Shown piece by piece: positions 43,717-50,524 of a DNA stretch of 64,000 nt. Origin of the DNA: Cereibacter azotoformans (GTDB lineage: Bacteria; Pseudomonadota; Alphaproteobacteria; Rhodobacterales; Rhodobacteraceae); assembly GCA_017599285.1 (NCBI GenBank), contig JAGFXX010000001.1, positions 1,116,001-1,180,000 on the forward strand, written 5' to 3'. Below the pieces are notes generated by a model. The model saw nothing but the letters and a program-made list of their open reading frames with translations. It was not told where the DNA came from and made no database searches. Each line of letters begins with the position of its first letter. Positions within the stretch are counted from its first letter, which is position 1. The position numbers and the translations under genes were made by a program.

Positions 43717-43835
43717 TTGAGAAGCTCCTCGACAACAGGGGCGAGCCACAGGAAGCCCCAAAGGCTCGCGAACAGGAAAAGGACCCCGAGGGCGTCGCCG
43801 ATCAGGCTGTCCTCGAGCCGGGTGAGCTGGCGCAC
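43713..43835 (-). CDS. 40-residue membrane peptide
   Basis: The tail of this frame (RLEDSLIGDALGVLFLFASLWGFLWLAPVVEELLK) is a single transmembrane helix flanked by charges, and its stop overlaps the next start. The start is uncertain: I used GTG 43835, while the open frame extends to 44069. It may be a small membrane regulator. Confidence 0.4.
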   Translation of the reverse strand: MRQLTRLEDSLIGDALGVLFLFASLWGFLWLAPVVEELLK

Positions 43836-43937
43836 CAGGGCGCGCCAGAAAGGGATGGGATGCTGCGGCGGGTGGCCCAGTTGGGAACGTGCCGTCGGTT
43901 CGGTACTGTCCAGACGACTGACAACCACGGAGCGACC

Positions 43938-44195
43938 ATGATGCCAATCACGCCCGAAAAGGACCTGGAACTCATCAGGAACAAACTGAACAAGCTTGAG
44001 GCAACTGTCCTGAGCCATATCCTGGCAGTTGAGCTTCTGTTGCCGGGATCTGCTGCAGAGACCGTGCATCAGCTACGCTCCCAAGCCGAGGCCGCTGGTC
44101 AGGCCGGGAACAGCCTCGCCCGCGTGTTGCTCCACGGCGCTGCCGACGACATCGTCACGTGTTGTGACATTGAGCCGAGCAGCGGCGATTTCTAG
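43938..44195 (+). CDS. small plus-strand gene inside the early region
   Basis: The 85-residue product (MMPITPEKDLELIRNKLNKLEATVLSHILAVELLL) is mostly helical and looks like a real protein. A GGAG lies seven bases before the double ATG. It runs against the early operon, leaving the same question as the convergent minus-strand frame at 44073-44396, which overlaps it by 123 bases. It could be expressed in lysogens, like the repressor. Confidence 0.5.
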   Translation: MMPITPEKDLELIRNKLNKLEATVLSHILAVELLLPGSAAETVHQLRSQAEAAGQAGNSLARVLLHGAADDIVTCCDIEPSSGDF

Positions 44196-44396
44196 ACGCC
44201 GCGCTCGCGTCGTCTGACGAGCGGTCTCGATATCGAACATGCCGTACTCGCGGACCTTGAGGCGATGTAGGCGCTCGGCCTCAAGCCAGCGTTGACGCTC
44301 CTCGGAGTCTCCGTGGAGGCCGGCATTCGTGAGCCCGATGAGTTCGGGGCAGATGATCAGCGCCAGCCTGCGGCGCAGGTTCAGCGCGAACATCAC
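44073..44396 (-). CDS. hypothetical early protein after HU
   Basis: The 107-residue basic product begins MMFALNLRRRLALIICPELIGL and contains SEERQRWLEAERLHRLKVREYGMFDIETARQ, a likely helical, charged part. Its ATG overlaps the HU stop. It overlaps the plus-strand gene at 43938-44195, so its last 40 codons may be dispensable or one of the two frames may be unused. Confidence 0.5.
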   Translation of the reverse strand: MMFALNLRRRLALIICPELIGLTNAGLHGDSEERQRWLEAERLHRLKVREYGMFDIETARQTTRARRLEIAAARLNVTTRDDVVGSAVEQHAGEAVPGLTSGLGLGA

Positions 44397-44665
44397 ACGC
44401 CCCCGCGCCGCGAGGGAGTGAAGCCGATCGAGGTCGAGGCCGGGATCGCCACGGCCTCACCCGTCCGCGGGTTGCGCCCGGTGCGCGCCGGGCGGTGACG
44501 CGGCTTGAAGCTGCCGAAGCCGGTCAGCGTGATGCTGTCGCCGCAGCGGACCGCGTTCGCGATCTGCTCCACGGCCTCGTCGAGCACGGTCTGCACGGCA
44601 AGCCGGGAAACACCAACCTTCTCAGCCACCGTGCTGACGAGGTCGGACTTGTTCAGGCGGGTCAT
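44393..44665 (-). CDS. HU-family histone-like protein
   Basis: The 90-residue product MTRLNKSDLVSTVAEKVGVSRLAVQTVLDEAVEQI is a full-length HU/IHF-type DNA-bending protein. It has the GDSITLTGFGSFKPRHRPARTGRNPRTGE arm. Start ATG 44665 follows AAAGGA. Mu transposition needs HU and IHF, so a phage-borne copy would favour transpososome assembly. Confidence 0.93.
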   Translation of the reverse strand: MTRLNKSDLVSTVAEKVGVSRLAVQTVLDEAVEQIANAVRCGDSITLTGFGSFKPRHRPARTGRNPRTGEAVAIPASTSIGFTPSRRGGV

Positions 44666-44676
44666 GATGGGTCCTT

Positions 44677-44976
44677 TCACTGTTTACGGGAGTTGTCGCG
44701 CCGGCCGTGCCGGCTGGCCGAGCCACGCCCAGGGCGAGGCGGGGCAGCCGCCCCGTTCGGCCGCGCGATGTGCGCCGGCCACTCGAGGTCGTCGGGCCAG
44801 TTTTCTGAGAACCACCCCACCACCCGCTGCGCAGTGCGAAGGGTGCAGCCACCGCCTTCGGCGACACGCTTGAAGAACTTCCCGTCGTTCGAGGCGTAGA
44901 TCGCCACGGTCGAGAGGCTCCAGTTGCGGTGCCTGCTAAGCACTTCGGCCAGCGTGAGGAGATCGTTTGCCTGCAT
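44677..44976 (-). CDS. first early gene (Ner-position), putative DNA-binding protein
   Basis: The 99-residue product (MQANDLLTLAEVLSRHRNWSLSTVAIYASNDGKFFKRVAEGGGCTLRTAQRVVGWFSENWPDDLEWP) has helices typical of a small regulator and a basic tail. It is transcribed divergently from the repressor gene with its start near the operator region, the place of Mu ner or a Cro. Proteins with this pattern are common in rhodobacterial prophages, though I cannot name the family with certainty. Confidence 0.6.
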   Translation of the reverse strand: MQANDLLTLAEVLSRHRNWSLSTVAIYASNDGKFFKRVAEGGGCTLRTAQRVVGWFSENWPDDLEWPAHIARPNGAAAPPRPGRGSASRHGRRDNSRKQ

Positions 44977-44996
44977 GGGTAGCCTTGTTGGTCATT

Positions 44997-45061
44997 TACC
45001 CAAATTTATACTTGGGTATATTCCCCATTGTCAACTGTTGCGAGTTTGGGCATTTTCCCAA
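44997..45061. promoter_or_regulatory. operator/promoter region between early genes and repressor
   Basis: Two dyads of the same half-site occur in this AT-richer gap. They are TACCCAA-N8-TTGGGTA (44997-45018) and TTGGG-N6-CCCAA (45046-45061), the second ending two bases before the repressor ATG. They are likely repressor or Cro-like binding sites for the divergent promoters. Confidence 0.6.
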
Positions 45062-45062
45062 C

Positions 45063-45758
45063 ATGACCGCCGACGAGCGCCCCTTTCACGAGATCGTTCA
45101 ATCTCGGCTGGACGAGCTGGGGGAAAACCCATTTTCAATGGCGGCGAAGTCGGGAGTGTCGTACGACAAGTTCCGGAATGTGCTTCGGAACGACGCTCGT
45201 CGTGCGGACCCGAAGGTCGAGACAGCGCGTGAGATCTGCAACGCCCTGGGGCTTGAATTCTACATAGGCGCGCCGCGTGACACCGCTCCCGTTCATCGCG
45301 TGGATCTGGACGGCACTGACTTTGCGCCGATCCCGGTGCATCGCGTGGAACTGGCGGCCGGGTGCGGCGCGGAAAACCATACGGAGGATCTTGTTGGCCA
45401 CCTCGCGTTCAGACGCTCTTGGCTTCAACGCATAGGGGTGTCCGCTTCCTCGGCCGTTCTCGCGCGCGCAGCGGGAGATAGCATGGCTCCAACCATCCAC
45501 GACGGCGACATGCTTCTGATAGATCGCTCCAGGGCTGAGGCTCCTCGGGGCCCACGCGGTCCCAAGGACACGCGACCGGCACCGATCTTCGCGATACTCG
45601 ATGACGGGCTCGCGCGGGTGAAACGGATTGAGCTTGTGCCAGGCGGGACGCTGGCTTTGTTATCGGACAACCCAGTGTTCGGCCCGGAGTTCAGGCAGAT
45701 CGGATCTGTCTCGATTATCGGCCGCGTGATGTGGTGGGGGCACACGAACAGAGAGTAA
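45063..45758 (+). CDS. phage repressor (CI/LexA-like, S24 peptidase domain)
   Basis: The 231-residue product has an N-terminal helix-turn-helix (PFSMAAKSGVSYDKFRNVLRNDARR) and a C-terminal S24 domain. The catalytic Ser lies in ARAAGDSMAPTIHDGDMLLIDRS and the Lys in LARVKRIEL. It should keep the prophage silent and be inactivated by RecA-stimulated self-cleavage, unlike the Mu c repressor, so the phage is probably SOS-inducible. ATG 45063 is chosen; the frame to 44967 would cross the operators. Confidence 0.9.
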   Translation: MTADERPFHEIVQSRLDELGENPFSMAAKSGVSYDKFRNVLRNDARRADPKVETAREICNALGLEFYIGAPRDTAPVHRVDLDGTDFAPIPVHRVELAAGCGAENHTEDLVGHLAFRRSWLQRIGVSASSAVLARAAGDSMAPTIHDGDMLLIDRSRAEAPRGPRGPKDTRPAPIFAILDDGLARVKRIELVPGGTLALLSDNPVFGPEFRQIGSVSIIGRVMWWGHTNRE

Positions 45759-45775
45759 CGAGGAGCGTGCGTGCT

Positions 45776-46078
45776 ATGATCAAACCGATACAGCTCATTC
45801 TCTTTGCCGGTGTCTTAGCGTCCTGCACGCGGATGGACCAGTACTACCCTGACGCGCAGAAGACCACGATCTCGGGGGAAGAATTCGTGGTGCGAAAGCT
45901 GAGCGCCTCCACCTATCAAGCCCTTCCAAACGATCCGTCCAGGTACAGCCTGACCTCGCTCGATGCGAGCGTCTGGGGTCGCAATATGCTGGCGATCGAA
46001 AAGGCAACGGGCTGCAAGGTGATGCCCGGGTCCATCAAGAACTCCCACATGAACACCATCGCGGCGGTCCTGTGCTGA
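45776..46078 (+). CDS. small lipoprotein next to the repressor
   Basis: The 100-residue product starts MIKPIQLILFAGVLASC, a lipoprotein signal peptide with lipobox LASC, and continues with a polar mature part of 84 residues. It follows the repressor by 17 bases with GAGGAG in between, so it may be expressed in lysogens. A surface or periplasmic role such as superinfection exclusion is possible but unproven. Confidence 0.7.
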   Translation: MIKPIQLILFAGVLASCTRMDQYYPDAQKTTISGEEFVVRKLSASTYQALPNDPSRYSLTSLDASVWGRNMLAIEKATGCKVMPGSIKNSHMNTIAAVLC

Positions 46079-46189
46079 CCTCTGGTGTCCCGGCGTCCGC
46101 CACCGGGTAAGACGCGGCAAGTGTACGCGAGGCAACGCCGCGCTGCCCGGGCAAGTTGGTGATAGCCTGCCCGGTAAAGGAAACAGGGC

Positions 46190-46483
46190 CTATCCGCGGA
46201 CGCGCTTCCGCTCGAGGTCAGCGCTAAGCTCGCTCAGTGAGCGAACAGGCTGAGGAGACTGCTCAGGGAGCTCCGCCACTTGGGCCGGCTGTGGAGCCGG
46301 CAACCGGTCCCGGATCTCTGTGAGGAGGTCAACGATCTTCGCTCCGACTGCAAAGGCTACGCCGCAAACGCCCGCAGCAACCGCCGCCGGAAGGAACACG
46401 TAGGTCTCCAGCACGAGAGACACCAAGAGCAAGGCCGCGCCCAGCGTGTAGGCGGCCCATGACATGTAGATCAGAACTGGCAT
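46190..46483 (-). CDS. small membrane protein near the left end
   Basis: The 97-residue product has two or three hydrophobic segments (MSWAAYTLGAALLLVSLVLETYVFL and AAVAAGVCGVAFAVGAKIV) and a Pro/Glu-rich cytoplasmic tail. It is on the minus strand, convergent with the lipoprotein gene, and is the gene nearest the left end. The function is unknown. Confidence 0.55.
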   Translation of the reverse strand: MPVLIYMSWAAYTLGAALLLVSLVLETYVFLPAAVAAGVCGVAFAVGAKIVDLLTEIRDRLPAPQPAQVAELPEQSPQPVRSLSELSADLERKRVRG

Positions 46484-46605
46484 CACACTCCCCTCAACCA
46501 AGCGGCCGAGTCGTCCGGCCGCTGCCAGCAGTCTCGCAAAGGTATCCGAATCCGCCTATGCCAAATCGGTGGTGGCCCGCCGCCACTCCACTACATGGCC
46601 GGAAA

Positions 46606-46727
46606 CAGTTCTAGGTTCACCAGAGCGCCACCGCCGCCTCTCCTATGGCCTTCGTGTTGCTTTTCAGTACGTTAGGCGGAACCTAGAACTGCCCTGGCAA
46701 CTTAGTCGTCCAGTTCTAGGTTCCGCC
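46606..46727. repeat. threefold CAGTTCTAGGTTC motif near the left end
   Basis: The motif occurs at 46606-46618 and, extended to 17 bp, as a perfect inverted pair GGCGGAACCTAGAACTG (46675-46691) / CAGTTCTAGGTTCCGCC (46711-46727) with a 19-bp spacer. It lies in an otherwise gene-free stretch (46484-47010). It may be a protein-binding or enhancer-like element for the left end. Confidence 0.6.
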
Positions 46728-46987
46728 GCCCATCTGGCGGCTGCCTTCTCCCCACCGAATCCGCCGCTACGGCCAAAAACCTCGGCTTTACGGCCCCTTA
46801 AACGGTGCCTTGTCCGAGAGGTCTTCCGGGCCGTGCGAGGGCCTGATCAGCCGCTCGGGGGCCCGTTTGGCGACTTCCTGCCAGACTTGCGCCGCCGCCC
46901 GTTTTCACGGCGCGCACCCGACCAAGGCATTGATTCCCCGCGCTGATCCGCCTTCTTCCGAGGTCGCCCGGGGTCTTCCGGGTTCCT

Positions 46988-47010
46988 GCAGGTTCTACTG
47001 TCCCCTTACA
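46988..47010. repeat. prophage 1 left end
   Basis: Read on the minus strand the end is TGTAAGGGGACAGTAG followed by AACCTGCAG. It shares the GGGACAGYAGA and TGCAG parts with the right-end repeats, so it is the L1 transposase site. It ends exactly at the GCGGG duplication. Confidence 0.85.
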
Positions 47011-47015
47011 GCGGG
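47011..47015. repeat. GCGGG duplication, left-end side; also the spacer to the next right end
   Basis: GCGGG follows the left terminus and is immediately followed by another TGTAGCGGGACAG right terminus at 47016. The same 5 bp thus serve prophage 1 and the tandem remnant. Confidence 0.85.
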
Positions 47016-47335
47016 TGTAGCGGGACAGCAGATCTTGCAGGACGGGACAGCAGAAGTTGCAGCAGAAGGGTTTTCGTCCGGCGCATCTTCGCAGCCCGCA
47101 GCGGCCGCCCTTCCCTATCCGCTCCTGAAGCTGGTTGGAACGCCCCTCGCTCGGCGGCCTTAAAGGGGTGTTTAAACCCTCGTTGCATGCCGGGCGCGAT
47201 CTGCCGCAGTGCGATGGGCCACTCCGACGGCTATCCCCAGACCGTCTGCCGCGGGCCTCATAACTTCGCGACAGCATCCGCGGGACCACTCGCTTCGGTC
47301 CCGCGGACCCCACCTGCCCTCCCACGCTCACAACG

Positions 47336-47653
47336 CTAGAGAAGCGGTGCGGTCAGGATCGTGCCGCGGGCGAAGACGGCCGCACCTAAGGCCTCGGCCA
47401 CGCGGATGGCGAAGGGCCAGCGGCCGACGCCGGCGGGCAGGCTCGAGACCGGGAACAGGAAGACACCCTGCCCATCGCCCCGCGCCACGCCGGGAATTGC
47501 CTGCATCGCCCCGGCGGCCTTGACCAGCAGCTCGACCTGGGCCGCATCGCCGACGGCAACCTCACCCCCATCCGTCAGCATCGCCAGCCGCACCAGCAGG
47601 GGAACCGTGTCGCCGTCGGTCCGGTGGATCGTGTGCCCCGAGGCTGACTTCAT
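47336..47653 (-). CDS. copy 2 of the last right-end gene
   Basis: The 105-residue product differs from that at 7701-8018 by only a few residues (for example Lys for Gly near 45, and Leu/Phe changes near 90). It is intact. No function is known. It lies 39,635 bases from its partner, the length of one prophage plus the 5-bp spacer. Confidence 0.6.
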   Translation of the reverse strand: MKSASGHTIHRTDGDTVPLLVRLAMLTDGGEVAVGDAAQVELLVKAAGAMQAIPGVARGDGQGVFLFPVSSLPAGVGRWPFAIRVAEALGAAVFARGTILTAPLL

Positions 47654-49080
47654 CGCTGCATCTCCAGTGTCATGACCAGCGGCCGTGCATCGGCCGTCAT
47701 CGGAATGGCCCGAGCATCGCCCGACATGAGAACGGCCCGCGCATCGGCCACGAACGTCGCCAGCCCCCGCGCCGCGATCAGCGCCTCCCAGTCGTAGGTG
47801 CCCGACCTCAGCTCAGCCAGGCCGATCCCGGCAGGACCTGCCAGCAGCTCCAGCGCCGCGAGGGCGTGGCGCTGGCCCATGAGCGCCGCCCCCAGAGACA
47901 CCGGGCCCCCGGCCAATCCCTCGGCCCGCAGGTCGGTGGAGCCCGCCAAGGACGGCTGCCCGAGGCTCGCGCCGACCGTCCCGAGGCCGAGCGCCGTCAC
48001 CAGGTGACGCTGGCCGAGCGCACCGGACCGAGACTGGCCGGCCCAGCCCCAAGCGAAGCCGCCAGCAGCCCTCCGCCGACCGTGACCGCCGGCTGCCCGA
48101 GGCCCGCGCCGGTCGTGGCCAGGCCGGCCGCCGCAAGCTCATGCCGCTGGCCGATGACCGCGAGGCCGAGACTGGCCGCACCACCCGCAAGGGGCGTGGC
48201 CGCGGCGGCGTGCCTCTGGCCCACCTGGGGCGCCCCGAGAGCCGCAGCCCCCGTCCCGAGATCCTCGGCCGTCAGGCTGGCGCGGCCGCTCAGGACGGGC
48301 TGCCCCAGAGCCGCCGCACCGGCCTGGAGGCTCGTGCCCACCAGCCCATGCGCCTGCGCCAGAGTCACCGGCCCCAGCCCGGCCGCCTGCGTCGAGAGGC
48401 CCTCGGCCGTCAGGGTCGTGGCGTCCGGCTCCTCGGTCGCCGCTGCCGGCGCGAAGACCGCGATGTAACCCACGCGCTCATCCGCGATCTGCTCATATGC
48501 CACGTCTGTGGACTGAGGCGACCCATCCTCGACAATCCGCGAGCCGATTATCAGCGGCGGGCAGCCCGGATTGATGCCCGTGCGCACGTCGTGGATGATC
48601 CCGAAGCCGCCCGAGAACGTCACCCAGTCGGCAATGCTCGACATGCTGTCCACGGTGATCATGGCGAGGGCCAGATGCGGGGTGGGCGGGAAGCTGCCCG
48701 TCGGGCCTATCGAGAAACGCTTGGTCTGGACGTTGTCCGCGGTAACCGCCGTCGCCGCGGGCTGCGCCGTGTCCCATGGCCCCTCGAACTCCAGCACCGA
48801 GAACTGCCACAGCAGGGACGTGCCCATCCCCATCGTGATCGGGCCGGTCTCGGTGCCGTCCGAGATCCGCCAGAACACCGCGAGGTTGGAGCCCGTCAGC
48901 GACCGCGTCGCGAGCAGCGTCGCCCACCCCTGACGGCGGCGCGACGAACGAATGCGCCTTGTCGCCACCGCCCGCCGCAAGGAGCAGGCTGCCCGCCGTT
49001 GGCACGAACGATGGTGTGACCGATGGCGCGTTGCCGTTGCCGGTGGCGGCCGTCGCGTTGATGAGGTCGCCGAAGGCCAT
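47650..49080 (-). pseudogene. copy 2 of the repeat-containing fibre gene, frameshifted
   Basis: Compared with 8015-9445, one base is lost near 48020 (gcgcaccgg for gcggcaccgg) and one is gained near 48927 (cacccctgac for caccctgac). The two shifts break the 476-codon frame into pieces. Most of the sequence is otherwise preserved, including the GQRH repeats. Confidence 0.85.
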
Positions 49081-49092
49081 CCGTCGCGCCCG

Positions 49093-49482
49093 TCAGCCGT
49101 CCAGCCCGGCCAGCCAGATGTCGAAGGCCGCAATCCGGAAGGTGTTGTCTGCCGTCATGTACTGCGCGGTCGTCAGTGGACCCGCCGCCAGCAGGCGGCT
49201 GTTGACGGTGTCCGTGATCGCCCAGAACTCGGCATCGGTGGCGGAGCTGGTGCTGGTGCCGGTCACCGTGCCATCCTCGAAGGCGGCCACGGTGACCTTG
49301 CGCCCCGAGGGCGTGCGCGCGGCCGGTGCGCCGACGCTGAGGCCCGCCTTGTGACCGAGGCTGTAGGTGCCCGTGGCCTGCGCGTAGGTCGCAGGCTCGG
49401 TGTGGCAGATGTCGAGCCGGGTGGCCTCGGTGGTCAGGACAGTGAGGCCGAGATCAAGGATGCGGTCGTTGAGATAGCCCAT
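49093..49482 (-). CDS. copy 2 of the small tail-region protein
   Basis: The 129-residue product is identical in nearly all positions to that at 9458-9847 (Thr for Asn near residue 21). The frame and ribosome site (GAAAGGGG) are intact, but expression would need a promoter in this truncated operon. Confidence 0.6.
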   Translation of the reverse strand: MGYLNDRILDLGLTVLTTEATRLDICHTEPATYAQATGTYSLGHKAGLSVGAPAARTPSGRKVTVAAFEDGTVTGTSTSSATDAEFWAITDTVNSRLLAAGPLTTAQYMTADNTFRIAAFDIWLAGLDG

Positions 49483-49493
49483 GTGAGCCCCTT

Positions 49494-49874
49494 TCAGTTA
49501 CTGGAAGAACAAGCGAGGCGGCGCCAGACGCCCGCCATGAGGACCGGGGCCCATGCCGCGAAGCCGGCAACGGCGCCCCAGAATCCGAAGGCCAGGGCGC
49601 CCGCGATGATCGCCGCCCCCAGGGCGACATGGACGGCATCCACGAGGCTGTCGGCGACATCCTGCCCCTTCTGGATCAGCCGCTCCCAGCCAAGGAAATA
49701 GATCAGCGCCACGGCCAGCGGCGTCAGGGCGAGCGACAGGCCCAGCCCGTGCAGCGCCAGCGCCGCGGGCATCCCGACGAGGACGCCATGCCCGGCGGCT
49801 GTTGTGAGGCCCCCGTACCAGTCCCGCGGCTGGCTGTCGGCCTCAAGCAGGGTGTCGAGGATGCGGTCGATCAT
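49494..49874 (-). CDS. copy 2 of the small membrane protein
   Basis: The 126-residue product matches 9859-10239 except near the C-terminus (PVLMAGVW for PVLGAGVW, and SSSN for SSRN). The four hydrophobic segments and the start overlap with the upstream gene are kept. Confidence 0.55.
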   Translation of the reverse strand: MIDRILDTLLEADSQPRDWYGGLTTAAGHGVLVGMPAALALHGLGLSLALTPLAVALIYFLGWERLIQKGQDVADSLVDAVHVALGAAIIAGALAFGFWGAVAGFAAWAPVLMAGVWRRLACSSSN

Positions 49875-50524
49875 GCGGGTTGCTCCGGTGTGGGGTTTGA
49901 GATTGCGGCGATCTGCGCGCAGGCCGCGGCCACGATCGCGTGGATGGTCTCGGCATCCTCGGCCACCTCGATCTGGGCAATGGCGCCCAGCCGGGCGGTT
50001 TCGAGGGGTGCTGCCAGCGAGATCCAGACGGCCGAGAGACCGAGATAGACCTGCGCCACATGCCAGGCGGTCGGTGCGGTGATGCCCTCCTCGGCCATGA
50101 TCAGCGGGTAGTCGGCGGGATCGGGATCGGGGTCGGCCAGATAGGCGCGGGCCTCGGCCTCCTTGCGCAGGTAGAGCATGTCCTGCCCGGCGATCATCGT
50201 GACGTATCGTCGGCGCACGGCGTCGGCGGCGCTGTTCACGCACCCGATGCCCGCGCGACGCGCCTCCTGCAGCTCGGCCGCCAGATCGTCCGGCGTCCGC
50301 GGGTCCGCCCACTCTTCGGCGGCATGGTCAAACACCGACCACGGACCGGGTTTTGTCGGGTAGGGAAGAGCTACGCCGTCGCGAACGTAGAAGGCATCGG
50401 CCGGGTAAGCCCCCTCGATCAGGTCCTCGCCATCCACGACGTTGAGCAGGGCAATGTCCTCTGAGGTGCTCTCGATCAGACGCAGTATCCGGCCTTCCTG
50501 GTTGTGCACCGAGTAGGTCTTCAT
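49871..50524 (-). CDS. copy 2 of the tail-tip associated protein
   Basis: The 217-residue product follows 10236-10889 with substitutions clustered between residues 110 and 150 (DPDPDPADYPLIMAEEGITAPTAW). The frame is intact. The ATG overlaps the stop of the truncated tail gene. Confidence 0.55.
   Translation of the reverse strand: MKTYSVHNQEGRILRLIESTSEDIALLNVVDGEDLIEGAYPADAFYVRDGVALPYPTKPGPWSVFDHAAEEWADPRTPDDLAAELQEARRAGIGCVNSAADAVRRRYVTMIAGQDMLYLRKEAEARAYLADPDPDPADYPLIMAEEGITAPTAWHVAQVYLGLSAVWISLAAPLETARLGAIAQIEVAEDAETIHAIVAAACAQIAAISNPTPEQPA

Larger units (their letters stand above)
7381..47010 (-). mobile_element. complete Mu-like transposable prophage
   Basis: The 39,630-bp element has TGTA termini on both ends, a 5-bp direct repeat outside, and the Mu gene order on the minus strand. 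It has repressor, early genes, MuA-type transposase, MuB-type ATPase, GemA, a Mor/C-like activator, endolysin, packaging and portal genes, I/Z protease-scaffold, T capsid and tail. No sheath, contractile baseplate or mom gene is evident, so virions are expected to have a flexible non-contractile tail, as in the D3112/B3 and RcapMu type. All structural genes in this copy look intact, so it may be inducible. Confidence 0.92.

Noticed and set aside
46569..46946. 125-codon plus-strand ORF near the left end
   Set aside because: Covers the inverted repeats and left-end region, has no ribosome site and a part of it recurs as non-coding left end at 55.8 kb.
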